The notes under the pieces were generated by a model that saw only the letters and a list, made by a program, of their open reading frames with translations, made no database searches and was not told where the DNA came from. A stretch of 40,692 nucleotides of DNA from Lachnospiraceae bacterium V9D3004. GTDB taxonomy: Bacteria > Bacillota > Clostridia > Lachnospirales > Lachnospiraceae. The position numbers and the translations under genes were made by a program. Shown here piece by piece: positions 1 through 8,394 of the stretch. Each line of letters starts with the position of its first letter. Positions within the stretch are counted from its first letter, which is position 1. The stretch spans positions 1-40,692 of the forward strand of contig JHWW01000020.1 in assembly GCA_000621985.1 (NCBI GenBank). The letters are read 5' to 3'.

Positions 1-68
<68 letters not shown>

Positions 69-374
69 AATGTTCATCCTTTTTGCTCATACATACTTTC
101 ACAGATCGCTCTGCGCTGGCTGTATTCGCTTGATTCCTCTTGGAATCTTACGAGGTCGTTCAATTCGAACCATTGGTTATGGTTCTCTTTGGTTTCCTCT
201 GAAAATTCTTCTTATTATTCTTGAATTTTCAGGGTTGCCTGATTATCCAGTTTTCAAAGTTCGACTGTGCTGTTCGCACTTACTTCTCATGCCGATGTTC
301 GGCATCTTATCTTGTGTTAATTGCCTGCCCGCATCCGGTAATTATCATTGCCGTTTTGCGGGTCAGCAAAAAAC
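69..374 (-). promoter_or_regulatory. 16S rRNA leader
   Basis: About 300 bases without a credible gene lie between the rRNA promoter and the 16S start. On the minus strand it holds a boxA-like element (250-264) and small hairpins, for example a perfect 6-bp stem GATTCC/GGAATC at 132-147. This is the expected layout of a bacterial rRNA leader with antitermination and RNase III processing signals. The exact processing sites cannot be seen. Short ORFs on either strand here have no ribosome site or recognisable product. Confidence 0.75.
250..264 (-). promoter_or_regulatory. boxA-like rRNA antitermination element
   Basis: The minus strand reads CGAACTTTGAAAACTGG, close to the boxA-type motif (TGTTCTTTGAAAACT) found in the 16S leaders of many Firmicutes. 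In the established model NusB/NusE bind this RNA to stop premature termination of rRNA transcription. Its place between the promoter and 16S fits. The call rests on motif similarity only. Confidence 0.6.
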
Positions 375-426
375 ATGATATCAAAAGTTCTGACCGTTGT
401 CAACACTTTTTTTAAAAAATTTTTCA
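375..426 (-). promoter_or_regulatory. rRNA operon promoter with UP-like element
   Basis: On the minus strand there is a consensus -35 TTGACA (398-403) and a -10 TATCAT (375-380) with a 17-base spacer. Just upstream of the -35 (about 407-426) is a run of A and T tracts, as expected of an UP element contacted by the RNA polymerase alpha subunit. Transcription would start near 368 and run through the leader into 16S. The -35 lies only ~45 bases past the stop codon of the preceding ligase gene. Confidence 0.85.
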
Positions 427-447
427 ATGCCGCAAATAAGCCGCCAT

Positions 448-1755
448 TTAGCCCTTGTAAAGATTCCTCTTATCTATTACTCTTACTGCTTTACCTTCAC
501 TTCTCTCAATTGATTTTGCATCCACGAATCTTACCTCGGCAAGTATTCCAAGCATTCCTTTGAGCGCAGATACCAGCTGTCTGTTCTTTGCCGCAAGAAC
601 TTCATCGCTGCAATTTGCCATATCGGGAGTCTTCTCAACAAGTACTTCAAGATTATCACTGTGCTTTGATCTTGTTGCAATGATCTGGTAATTCGGAGTA
701 TATCCCTTATTAAGAAGTACAGTCTCGATCTGTGACGGGAATACATTTACTCCCTTGACAATAAGCATATCGTCACTTCTTCCGAGAGGTTTGGTCATCT
801 TGACATGCGTTCTTCCGCAGGAACATTTCTTCCTGTTGAGAATGCATATATCTCTTGTACGATATCTGAGAAGAGGGAATGCTTCCTTGGTTATACTCGT
901 GAACACGAGCTCACCCTTCTCACCGTCAGGAAGCACTTCACCGGTGTTGGGATCGATTATCTCAGCTATAAAATGATCTTCATTAATATGCATTCCTGTC
1001 TGCTCTTCACATTCAAAAGATACTCCGGGTCCGGATATCTCTGTAAGACCGTATATATCGAAAGCTTTGATACCAAGCTTATCTTCAATATCATGTCTCA
1101 TCTCTTCGGTCCATGCCTCTGCACCGAATATTCCCGACTTCAGTTTAAGTTTGTCAGCCATTCCTCTTTCTTCAATGGCTTCAGCAAGAAATGCTGCATA
1201 TGAAGGTGTACAACAAAGTATCGTTGATCCGAGATCCGCCATGAACTGTATCTGTCTTTCGGTATTACCCGAAGACATCGGAAGCGTCATGGAACCAAGT
1301 TTATGTGAACCACCGTTTAGTCCTGCACCTCCTGTAAACAAACCGTAACCGTAACATACATGTACCACATCTTCTTTTGAACCACCTGCAGCCACAAGAG
1401 CTCTTGCGCAGCATTCATCCCAAAGATCTATATCATGTTGTGTGTAAAATGCAACCACACGTCTTCCCGTAGTTCCACTTGTTGAATGGATTCTTACAAC
1501 ATCTTCCTTCGGAACAGCAAGAAGACCATACGGATACTGCTCTCTAAGATCGTCCTTTGTTGTAAAAGGAAGCTTTTTAAGATCATCCACTGATTTGATA
1601 TCTTCCGGTTTGATCCCCATTTCATCCATTCTGTCACGATACATCTTTACATTATCGTATACGTGTTTAACCTGTTTTACCAGACGTTCATCCTGCATAG
1701 CTCTGATTTCTTCTGCTGATGCACATTCGATTTCCGGTTGAAAATAGTTCGCCAT
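448..1755 (-). CDS. paaK: Phenylacetate-CoA ligase (PaaK family)
   Basis: 435 residues, the usual length for an AMP-forming phenylacetate-CoA ligase. It activates an aryl acid with ATP to an acyl-adenylate and then forms the CoA thioester in the cytoplasm. Visible signatures are the phosphate-binding STSGTTG (about residues 91-97), an IYGLTE motif in the middle and a C-terminal lobe with a GRSDDMLIVKG motif. A Cys-rich stretch (CILNRKKCSCGRTH) precedes it, as is common in this family. The start ATG at 1755 follows a GGAGGAAG ribosome site. It stands alone, with no indolepyruvate oxidoreductase or phenylacetate pathway gene beside it, so the true substrate may be another aromatic acid from fermentation of amino acids. 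In Clostridia such ligases often act on phenylacetate or indoleacetate; this is inferred. Confidence 0.9.
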   Translation of the reverse strand: MANYFQPEIECASAEEIRAMQDERLVKQVKHVYDNVKMYRDRMDEMGIKPEDIKSVDDLKKLPFTTKDDLREQYPYGLLAVPKEDVVRIHSTSGTTGRRVVAFYTQHDIDLWDECCARALVAAGGSKEDVVHVCYGYGLFTGGAGLNGGSHKLGSMTLPMSSGNTERQIQFMADLGSTILCCTPSYAAFLAEAIEERGMADKLKLKSGIFGAEAWTEEMRHDIEDKLGIKAFDIYGLTEISGPGVSFECEEQTGMHINEDHFIAEIIDPNTGEVLPDGEKGELVFTSITKEAFPLLRYRTRDICILNRKKCSCGRTHVKMTKPLGRSDDMLIVKGVNVFPSQIETVLLNKGYTPNYQIIATRSKHSDNLEVLVEKTPDMANCSDEVLAAKNRQLVSALKGMLGILAEVRFVDAKSIERSEGKAVRVIDKRNLYKG

Positions 1756-1863
1756 TTTTCTTCCTCCGTTAATTTCAAGATTAGCTACCCATCAAGTATA
1801 CTATAAGATTCTGAATAAGAACATACCCAAATTCATTTTTTTGCCAACTTATGTGTCCGGCCC

Positions 1864-1896
1864 CCGGTTCCTTGTCGCTTTGCGCCAAGAAACCGG
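1864..1896. repeat. Imperfect palindrome between divergent genes
   Basis: The 364 bases between paaK (starts 1755) and the transpeptidase (starts 2120) hold no gene. At 1864-1896 two 14-base arms (CCGGTTCCTTGTCG and CGCCAAGAAACCGG) pair with 12 matches and two mismatches around a 5-base loop. It is much more GC-rich than its surroundings. A second, smaller stem GCCCTC/GAGGGC lies at 1967-1990. Neither has a T tract, and both genes point away, so they are not terminators. They could be protein-binding sites or 5' untranslated-region structures; no family was recognised. Confidence 0.6.
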
Positions 1897-1929
1897 ATAC
1901 TTACCATAATACTATAATTAAAATTTTAT

Positions 1930-1956
1930 TTGACTATCATCGACTTCTATAATAAT
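1930..1956 (+). promoter_or_regulatory. Possible promoter of the L,D-transpeptidase
   Basis: A TTGACT at 1930-1935 is followed by an A/T-rich stretch with AATAAT at 1951-1956 (spacer 15) or TAATGT two bases on (spacer 17). It is the best sigma-A-like pair upstream of the plus-strand gene, which starts 164 bases later. The spacing or -10 match is imperfect in either reading. Confidence 0.35.
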
Positions 1957-2119
1957 GTATATGTTAGCCCTCTAAAAAATCCCCGAGGGCAAGACATTAT
2001 TTTATGTATTGCAATAATAACCATAACTGTTCACAGACACCGGACTGACTGAGAACCAAGGGGTGCCGAACGGTTACCATAAATCAATGACATATTCGTA
2101 TGAAAGGAAGGTCAAACTC

Positions 2120-4024
2120 ATGAGAAAAGGATTGTCAGGGTTACTTGCGATATCATTATCCTGCCTTACCCTCATCATAATAATAGTACTGTCTGTTAAT
2201 CATCTTACATCAGAAGGAGGTCTTACGGCATCGGGCAACACAAAGCAAACCGCCTCTACCACAACTGATGCGAAGATATCAGAAAGCCCCGCATCCGACG
2301 AAAGTGAAATAATACCAGAGGCCGGTTCGATGAATGAAGAGCCTGAGGCTGATCAGTTAAATCCAGATTCATTAAATGATGATTTGACTAATGCAGATTT
2401 AGCTACCGCTTCACCGGATCCTGCCGCAGTATCAGATCAGGCTTTAACTGTAGAAGAATCTGCCGATGAAGAACCGGCGCTCGCCGAAGTAACTCCCGAG
2501 CCGGATATGGATCCCGATTCATGGGACTACATTCGCGGCGGAGATTACAATATGATATATACGGATGAGAAAACTCCCAAGAAGATGCCTTACGAGATCC
2601 GTGTCAACAAGCTCATGAACTGTGTAACCGTTTACAAAGCAGATAAGAAAGGAAAGTATACCAAACCGGTAAAAGCAATTGTATGTTCTGCAGGAAGCGC
2701 AACTCCTCTCGGAACATTTAAGACAAGTGATAAGTATTATTGGAAAGCAATGATCCACGGTGTATGGGCACAGTATGCCACCAGAATAACAGGAAAATTC
2801 CTGTTCCATTCAGTACCGTATGATGATCATGAAAAGAACACTCTGATCCCAAGTTACTACAACAGACTCGGAAGCACCGCTTCCGCAGGCTGCGTAAGAA
2901 TGTCGGTAAAAGATGCAAAATGGATCATCGAAAACTGTCCGGCAGGCACAACCGTAAAAGTATACAATGACTACGAACCGGGACCGCTCGGCAAACCCGA
3001 ACCGATCAGAATCCCATATAACTGCAGATGGGATCCTACAGACCCGGATGTAAGGAATCCATGGAACAGTAAAAAATCAACCATCACCGGCGTTAAAGAC
3101 CGCACTGTTGAACGCTGTTCGGGAATCAATCTTCTCAATGGAATTCTTGCGTATGACATCCACACCAAAAAGATGTCTTCCGACAAGATAAAAATTAAAG
3201 GCGGAGTTAACGCCGCAGTTTCGGGAAAATATGAGGTTAAATATTCATTTAAGGATTCAAAGAAGAAAAAGATCAATAAAAGTTGCACATTTACAGTTGT
3301 AGATACGAAGGCACCTGTTATATCCGGTCTTCCTTCTTCAATGACAGTAACTGATGCTTCAACGATCACTTCAGACTATATATATGGAAGCGTAACCCTT
3401 ACCGATAACGGTATGCCTCTCACCAAAGAAGATCATCTTACAATTACTGCTTCCGGAAGCAAATATACTGTGACCGCACACGATGATTACGGACATCACA
3501 CTTCATTTACATTGAAGATAATCGAAGACAGCAAAGCACCGGTCATCAAATTAAAGAAAAATATCAAATCAGAGTATCCTGTCACACAGAAGATCGACAA
3601 AGCCTGGGCCGCAAAACGAATCACAAAGGTATCCGACAACAAAACCAAGCTTTCCAAATCAGACGTGAAGATATCGTTCAAACCTAACGGTTGGGGAATG
3701 TCCATAACCTATTCCGCTAAAGATGACGCCGGAAACAAGACCACAGTAACGGAAAATATTGCTTATGAGACGGCACAGATTGCTCTGACATCGGACAGCA
3801 TTATTGTCAAAGACATTAAAAACGAAAAATCTCTTGCCAAATATGTCAAAGTCACTTCAACCAAGACAGGTAAGAAAGTTCCATACAAATTAAGCATAAC
3901 TCGTGAGAAAGCCGGTTCAGACGATCAATACAAGATATATAATGTCACATATACGGCAACCGTTAAGTCTTCCGCGGGAAGCAGCAAGACGAGCGTACCT
4001 GCTGTAGTGTACGTGAAGAAGTAA
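2120..4024 (+). CDS. Membrane-anchored L,D-transpeptidase (YkuD) with Ig-like repeats
   Basis: 634 residues from ATG 2120, which I prefer to the upstream GTG 2063 because AAAGGAAGG sits 8 bases before it. Layout: an N-terminal hydrophobic segment (about residues 4-26) acting as signal anchor; a long Asp/Glu/Ser/Pro-rich linker to about residue 140; a YkuD catalytic domain (about 155-280) with the conserved His in FHSV (about 230) and the catalytic Cys in SAGCVRM (about 258); then Lys/Thr/Ser-rich beta-sandwich repeats, each opening with a K/T-APVI motif. YkuD enzymes form 3-3 crosslinks in peptidoglycan or attach proteins to it, outside the membrane. The linker probably spans the wall. It is the only clear plus-strand gene and is transcribed divergently from paaK. 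Substrate and partners are not visible. Confidence 0.88.
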   Translation: MRKGLSGLLAISLSCLTLIIIIVLSVNHLTSEGGLTASGNTKQTASTTTDAKISESPASDESEIIPEAGSMNEEPEADQLNPDSLNDDLTNADLATASPDPAAVSDQALTVEESADEEPALAEVTPEPDMDPDSWDYIRGGDYNMIYTDEKTPKKMPYEIRVNKLMNCVTVYKADKKGKYTKPVKAIVCSAGSATPLGTFKTSDKYYWKAMIHGVWAQYATRITGKFLFHSVPYDDHEKNTLIPSYYNRLGSTASAGCVRMSVKDAKWIIENCPAGTTVKVYNDYEPGPLGKPEPIRIPYNCRWDPTDPDVRNPWNSKKSTITGVKDRTVERCSGINLLNGILAYDIHTKKMSSDKIKIKGGVNAAVSGKYEVKYSFKDSKKKKINKSCTFTVVDTKAPVISGLPSSMTVTDASTITSDYIYGSVTLTDNGMPLTKEDHLTITASGSKYTVTAHDDYGHHTSFTLKIIEDSKAPVIKLKKNIKSEYPVTQKIDKAWAAKRITKVSDNKTKLSKSDVKISFKPNGWGMSITYSAKDDAGNKTTVTENIAYETAQIALTSDSIIVKDIKNEKSLAKYVKVTSTKTGKKVPYKLSITREKAGSDDQYKIYNVTYTATVKSSAGSSKTSVPAVVYVKK

Positions 4025-4073
4025 ATATCTGTTCGTGCCGGCACGGCAGCTGCTTACCGAGTGGTGCTACGAT

Positions 4074-4111
4074 AAAAAAGACATCCCGATTCAATTCAGG
4101 ATGTCTTTTTT
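4074..4111. terminator. Bidirectional intrinsic terminator
   Basis: Arms AAAAAAGACATCC (4074-4086) and GGATGTCTTTTTT (4099-4111) are perfect inverted repeats around a 12-base loop. The A-run on one side and T-run on the other make it work in both directions. It lies 50 bases past the transpeptidase stop and 130 bases past the rplT stop, so it should end both convergent transcripts. Confidence 0.9.
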
Positions 4112-4241
4112 AAATCATTATCTTAGCTTTTTCATCGCTCAGGTTCATGTTTCGTTGACTCATAACCACACGAGCGATCTCTTACTATCAAGTGTCCGCA
4201 GATGATCGATCCGTCATCTACGATCATGATCTCACAGGCGA

Positions 4242-4598
4242 TTAAGCAACCTTAGACTTAGCAAGCTCAGCAAGTGTTGCAAATCCTTCAGGATCGCTTA
4301 TAGCCATCTCAGCTAACATCTTTCTGTTGATGTCTACGCCTGCAACTTTAAGTCCGTGCATCATCTGGCTGTATGAGATACCATTGATCCTTGCAGCCGC
4401 ATTGATACGTGCAATCCACAATCTGCGGAACTGTCTCTTTCTCTGCTTTCTTCCTTCATATGCTGATGTCAAAGCTCTCATTACGGACTGCTTTGCAACT
4501 CTGTACTGCTTGGATCTTGCTCCGCGATATCCTTTAGCGAGCTTAAGAACTCTCTTATGCTTCTTCTTGGCATTCATTCCACCTTTAACTCTTGCCAT
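4242..4598 (-). CDS. rplT: 50S ribosomal protein L20
   Basis: 118 residues, the standard length, opening [24 protein letters not shown] as L20 does (quoted here only in part: residues 1-8 are MARVKGGM). The N-terminal half is a long basic helix that threads into 23S rRNA during early 50S assembly; the globular C-terminal half holds the conserved GISYSQ and [12 protein letters not shown] motifs. In bacteria L20 also represses its own operon by binding the leader or operator RNA. It is the third gene of infC-rpmI-rplT, 57 bases after rpmI. GGAGGGAATTGT precedes the ATG. Confidence 0.98.
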   Translation of the reverse strand: MARVKGGMNAKKKHKRVLKLAKGYRGARSKQYRVAKQSVMRALTSAYEGRKQRKRQFRRLWIARINAAARINGISYSQMMHGLKVAGVDINRKMLAEMAISDPEGFATLAELAKSKVA

Positions 4599-4655
4599 TA
4601 CAATTCCCTCCTAAAAAAATATTTCACAAAATGCATTGTGGGATGTACATATATC

Positions 4656-4853
4656 TTACAGATACGGCATACATCTTCTCATCTGTCTCTCGTTCGTAAC
4701 ATCAAGTTCTGTCTGCTTTCTGAGATTTCTCTTTCTCTTTCTTGTCTTCTTGTTAAGAATGTGGCTCTTATTAGCTTTCATACGCATGAGCTTGCCTGAG
4801 CCTGTCTGCTTGAAACGCTTTGCAGCAGCGCTTCTTGTCTTCATTTTAGGCAT
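4656..4853 (-). CDS. rpmI: 50S ribosomal protein L35
   Basis: 65 residues, the normal size. It starts [15 protein letters not shown] and ends RRCMPYL, both standard for bacterial L35, and is very rich in Lys and Arg. A GGAGGAATCAT ribosome site precedes the ATG. It sits between infC (41 bases upstream) and rplT (57 bases downstream) in the conserved translation operon. Confidence 0.98.
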   Translation of the reverse strand: MPKMKTRSAAAKRFKQTGSGKLMRMKANKSHILNKKTRKRKRNLRKQTELDVTNERQMRRCMPYL

Positions 4854-4894
4854 AATATGATTCCTCCTTAATATTTGTATGTCAAATAATTCAT

Positions 4895-5401
4895 TTATCT
4901 TTTCTCAGATATGAACATGACCATACTTCTTCCTTCCAGCTTAGCCGGTTTATCTACAACAGCTATATCTGCAAGCTTCTCATAGAAGTCGTCAAGTATC
5001 TGCTTTCCAACCTGAACATGAGCCATCTCACGTCCGCGGAAACGAAGCGATACCTTAACCTTATCACCTTTCGTAAGAAACTTTCTTGCCTGATTAGCTT
5101 TTGTATTCAAATCATTAACATCTATGTTCGGTGAAAGACGGATCTCCTTAACATCAGTAACCTTCTGCTTCTTTCTGGCTTCCTTGTCTTTACGCATCTG
5201 TTCATAACGGAACTTTCCGTAATCAACGATCTTACATACAGGCGGCTTCGCATTAGGCGCGATCTTAACAAGGTCAAGGTCTGCTTCCCTTGCAAGCTTC
5301 ATAGCCTCCTTAGTGGGCATAACTCCCAACTGGTCTCCGTTTTCTCCAATGAGACGTATCTCCTTGTCTCTGATCTGTTCGTTAATCATGAAATCGCTAA
5401 T
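4895..5401 (-). CDS. infC: Translation initiation factor IF-3, apparent AUU start
   Basis: 168 residues if started at ATT 5401. The body (from [14 protein letters not shown]) matches IF-3: an N-terminal domain, a Lys-rich linker, and a C-terminal domain with the SLRFRGREM motif. IF-3 binds the 30S subunit, prevents early 50S joining and rejects wrong start codons. Start choice: a strong GGAGGTG at 5409-5415 is 7 bases before ATT 5401-5399 (protein ISDFMINEQ...), while the first nearby ATG (5389) is 19 bases away. A reading from ATG 5506 would translate through the attenuator hairpin and gives an unrelated N-terminus. An AUU start with autoregulation is known for E. coli infC; here it is inferred from spacing. 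Confidence 0.93.
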   Translation of the reverse strand: MSDFMINEQIRDKEIRLIGENGDQLGVMPTKEAMKLAREADLDLVKIAPNAKPPVCKIVDYGKFRYEQMRKDKEARKKQKVTDVKEIRLSPNIDVNDLNTKANQARKFLTKGDKVKVSLRFRGREMAHVQVGKQILDDFYEKLADIAVVDKPAKLEGRSMVMFISEKR

Positions 5402-5415
5402 AGTCTTGCACCTCC
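5399..5415 (-). promoter_or_regulatory. Ribosome site setting an AUU start for infC
   Basis: The minus strand reads GGAGGTG, CAAGACT, ATT. The spacing of 7 is ideal for initiation on the ATT codon, and no ATG or GTG lies at a workable distance. IF-3 discriminates against non-AUG starts, so this would give negative autoregulation as in E. coli. Confidence 0.75.
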
Positions 5416-5426
5416 ATAAATAGAAT

Positions 5427-5457
5427 AAAAAAGTGGGCGAAGCATTCTTCGTCCACT
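5427..5457 (-). terminator. Leader attenuator of infC-rpmI-rplT
   Basis: On the minus strand AGTGGACGAAG pairs with CTTCGCCCACT (one mismatch, 4-base loop) and is followed at once by T-rich sequence (TTTTTTTA). This is an intrinsic terminator lying inside the 5' leader, 26 bases before the infC start codon. A premature terminator upstream of this operon is the known arrangement for Firmicutes L20-leader regulation, where L20 binding favours termination. The competing antiterminator should lie upstream (about 5460-5640), but I could not assign its arms. Confidence 0.75.
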
Positions 5458-5655
5458 GATAATTCATCCCGACAAATATTATATCTGTCTTAAATCCGCA
5501 TTCCATAATGGATTAAATGATAACTTAACTTATCATTCTATCATTAAAGATTCTAAAGATAAATATTAACCCGTGTCACATGTCTGTGCAAGGGTGAGAG
5601 TGGACACACTCTGCTTCATTATTCGTCTGCAATATCTGCAGCAATTGATATAATA

Positions 5656-6396
5656 TCATTTATATGCAGCCTTGTCAATAGTGTTTCTGACAAATTCCAT
5701 ATCACCCGGAGTTGTGATCTTGATATTATCATAATCTCCCATGACAAGTCTTATCTTTCTGTCGTCAAACCGCTCCCACATCATAGCGTCATCCGTTATA
5801 TGAACATCTGTCATATTCCCGGTTTTTACTTCACGGTAATAATCATTATATGCCTTATATATTCCTTCATACTCAAACACCTGCGGTGTCTGTATATTCC
5901 ACACCGTGCTCCTGTCAGGTGTCATGGTAACATAACCTTCCCTGTCGGCAAGTCTTACGGTATCCTTACTCGGCACTGCAGGTACGCTGGCTTTGTCCTT
6001 AACAACGCTCTCACACAATCTGTCAAGTATATCTGTATTGATACACGGTCTCGCGCCGTCATGCACCATAATATAATCTATATCCGAAAAATGCTTCATG
6101 GCATTATATACGGAATCATACCGCTCAGCTCCACCGGCCACCACATCGGTAACCTTACCGATACCGTATCTTTCCACAATATCTTCCTTAACCATATCGA
6201 CATCATCCGGTGAAGTCGCGATCACAATATTTTTTACCGCAGGATAATCATTGAATACCTTAAGCGAATAATACAATACGGGGAAACCGTCAATATCCAT
6301 ATATTGTTTTGGTATATCACTGTTCATTCTGCTGCCTCTTCCGGCAGCAAGAACAATTACGCCATATTTATAATTCAAATCATAACCCTCTCTCAT
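5656..6396 (-). CDS. ispD: 2-C-methyl-D-erythritol 4-phosphate cytidylyltransferase
   Basis: 246 residues. The N-terminal VIVLAAGRGSRM nucleotide-binding loop, DGFPVLYYSL, HDGARP and the late TDDAMMWE motif are those of IspD, the CTP-dependent third step of the methylerythritol phosphate route to isoprenoids. A TarI-type ribitol-phosphate cytidylyltransferase is the main alternative; the TDDA motif and the absence of tar genes favour IspD. Start is uncertain: ATG 6396 has only AAGG 11 bases upstream, while TTG 6378 (protein LNYKYGVIV) has GAGAGGG 7 bases upstream and fits better. It lies upstream of infC, with about 250 bases of leader between them. Confidence 0.88.
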   Translation of the reverse strand: MREGYDLNYKYGVIVLAAGRGSRMNSDIPKQYMDIDGFPVLYYSLKVFNDYPAVKNIVIATSPDDVDMVKEDIVERYGIGKVTDVVAGGAERYDSVYNAMKHFSDIDYIMVHDGARPCINTDILDRLCESVVKDKASVPAVPSKDTVRLADREGYVTMTPDRSTVWNIQTPQVFEYEGIYKAYNDYYREVKTGNMTDVHITDDAMMWERFDDRKIRLVMGDYDNIKITTPGDMEFVRNTIDKAAYK

Positions 6397-6597
6397 ATAT
6401 TCATAACCTTACAGCAATCTGTTCGAAGCCCTCACACGTTAACTGAACATTGTCGATTGAGGGTGAAGCAGCATATGCATAATCAGGCAAGTGAATGTGT
6501 CAGATGATTTATTTACGATGTACAATCATCATCATGTCCCTTGCCTTGAAGTGCAGATCTCTGACATATCAGGTTTCTCGGGCAACAGACTTCTTAA

Positions 6598-7668
6598 TCA
6601 AAAGCTCAGATTGGCGACAGCATTAAGATCAAGTCCGTGCCTTACACCACGCATGTATTCATGATATCCGGCAACACCGATCATTGCTGCATTATCCGTA
6701 CATAATACAGGTGATGGATAATATAGGTTGAATCCTTCATTTTCACAGCTTCTCTTCATGGCTTCACGAAGTGCCGAGTTGCAGGCGACTCCGCCTGACA
6801 TCGCAACTTTTGTATATCCGTATTCCTTAGCGGCCATTATCGTTCTGCCCACAAGCACATCAATGACCGCCTCCTGAAATGATGCCGCCACATCCGCACG
6901 ATCATACGGCTCATTTTTCATATTACAGCTGTTAACATAATTAAGTACTGCTGACTTGATGCCGCTGAAACTAAAGTCATAAGGCGCTCCTTCAATATGT
7001 CCTCTCGGAAATGCAATGGCATCCTTATTGCCTTCCTTCGCAAGCTTGTCTATCTTAGGTCCGCCCGGATATCCAAGACCTATGGTACGGGCAACTTTGT
7101 CAAACGCTTCTCCTGCCGCATCGTCCCTGGTTCTTCCTATAATATTATATACTCCGTAATCTTTCACTTCGACAATATTCGTATGACCACCGGATACAAC
7201 AAGGCACATATAAGGCGGCTTAAGATCCGGATGTTCTATATAATTGGCGGATATATGACCTCCTATGTGATGAACTCCCACAAGAGGGATATTCTTTACA
7301 TATGCGATCGCCTTGGCCGCGCACGTACCCACAAGCAGAGAACCCACAAGACCGGGGCCGTATGTAACACATACCGCGGTTATATCATCAAGAGTAACCT
7401 CCGCTTCATCAAGCGCCTGTCTGATCACCGGATTGATGCACTCTATATGCTTTCTTGAAGCGATCTCAGGCACGACTCCACCGTATTCCTTATGAATAGC
7501 GATCTGCGAAGCGATCACATTCGACAATACATTTTTACCGTCACTGACAACAGCCGCAGAAGTCTCATCACATGAGCTTTCTACGGCCAAAATACATACA
7601 TTTCCTTTATCTTTGCCCTTGATCTTATTACTGTCTACGGCATTAATAACACTTATATTATCGTTCAC
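6598..7668 (-). CDS. tsaD: tRNA t6A37 threonylcarbamoyltransferase TsaD
   Basis: 356 residues. [16 protein letters not shown] opens the ASKHA-fold domain and HHIGGH (about 133-138) carries the metal-binding His pair; [12 protein letters not shown] near the C-terminus is also diagnostic. TsaD transfers the threonylcarbamoyl group to A37 of ANN-decoding tRNAs, working with TsaB and TsaE, which are encoded 3 kb upstream on the same strand. The start is a GTG at 7668, 12 bases after AGGA; about 20 extra residues precede the conserved core, so a later start is possible. The 200 bases after it (6397-6597) hold no gene that I recognise. Confidence 0.97.
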   Translation of the reverse strand: MNDNISVINAVDSNKIKGKDKGNVCILAVESSCDETSAAVVSDGKNVLSNVIASQIAIHKEYGGVVPEIASRKHIECINPVIRQALDEAEVTLDDITAVCVTYGPGLVGSLLVGTCAAKAIAYVKNIPLVGVHHIGGHISANYIEHPDLKPPYMCLVVSGGHTNIVEVKDYGVYNIIGRTRDDAAGEAFDKVARTIGLGYPGGPKIDKLAKEGNKDAIAFPRGHIEGAPYDFSFSGIKSAVLNYVNSCNMKNEPYDRADVAASFQEAVIDVLVGRTIMAAKEYGYTKVAMSGGVACNSALREAMKRSCENEGFNLYYPSPVLCTDNAAMIGVAGYHEYMRGVRHGLDLNAVANLSF

Positions 7669-7743
7669 TATATACGTTGATCCTTTCCATCTGTCTTAGT
7701 TTTCTGACATTCACCAAATTACTGTGTGATACATGCGACACAT

Positions 7744-8370
7744 TTACTCTTCCGTCTCTGAAGAAGAACTGTCGGAACCGTTATCACCCTCGGTATCCAT
7801 CGCTTCATAATATAATATCTTCCACTTGCCCTCTTCCTGCAGGAAGTAATACTTGAGATATATCTTATAAGTGGTCTTCTTCTCAGAATACAGATAAGAA
7901 CTTGTGAGTGTCTTACCTTTGACACCGTCGGGAGTCACAAAATCGCCTGCCGATGTGCTGTCATCCACAACATAATTGGATATAACTTTGCCGGCTTCTA
8001 TAAAATCCTTAACTTCCTTTTTATAATTGGCAATATGCTCTTCACGATCATTGAGATCAAGCCACTCTTTTGCCCACATCATACGCATCTTGTCAACGAG
8101 AGCATCGAACTGATCATCATCAAGAGGATTGTTATGAATATATTGAATATATTTATCGTATAATTTTAATACTTCCGATACGGTTGACGGATAAGAATTG
8201 TCGAGATCCTTCATTGCCAGTATATCATACATGGACGTAGGAACTTCCTCGCTCAATGCTTTCTCCTCACTCATCTCAACACCTTTTGAAAATATTAATG
8301 TAATTCCCACTGCAATAAACAGGAAAAATACAATGCATTTCAGAAAAAAATTACTTTTAGTCCCCTTCAT
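7744..8370 (-). CDS. Small signal-anchored hypothetical protein
   Basis: 208 residues from ATG 8370, chosen because GGAGG lies 8 bases upstream (the GTG at 8379 overlaps that site). Residues about 7-26 form one hydrophobic segment (FFLKCIVFFLFIAVGITLIF), followed by an acidic, extracytoplasmic domain of mixed helix and strand containing several WxxxW/Y motifs and ending in a Ser/Glu tail. The C-terminal half (KTTYKIYLKYYFLQEEGKWKI) looks like a small beta domain of the NTF2 or cystatin type. I do not recognise a function; uncharacterised Lachnospiraceae families of this form exist. It is 24 bases after rnz and probably cotranscribed with rnz and tsaD. Confidence 0.7.
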   Translation of the reverse strand: MKGTKSNFFLKCIVFFLFIAVGITLIFSKGVEMSEEKALSEEVPTSMYDILAMKDLDNSYPSTVSEVLKLYDKYIQYIHNNPLDDDQFDALVDKMRMMWAKEWLDLNDREEHIANYKKEVKDFIEAGKVISNYVVDDSTSAGDFVTPDGVKGKTLTSSYLYSEKKTTYKIYLKYYFLQEEGKWKILYYEAMDTEGDNGSDSSSSETEE

Positions 8371-8394
8371 ACAGTTCACCTCCCTCGTATTCCG

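Noticed and set aside
448-1755. Link between the PaaK-type ligase and the acyl-activation block
   Set aside because: Both belong to adenylate-forming families, but they are 20 kb apart with housekeeping genes between them and no shared signal.
5402-5506. N-terminal extension of IF-3 from ATG 5506
   Set aside because: It would be translated through the leader terminator, has no good ribosome site and adds 35 residues absent from the family.
6997-7458. Plus-strand ORF of 153 residues opposite tsaD
   Set aside because: tsaD is certain from its motifs; the opposite frame has no recognisable domain and no ribosome site.
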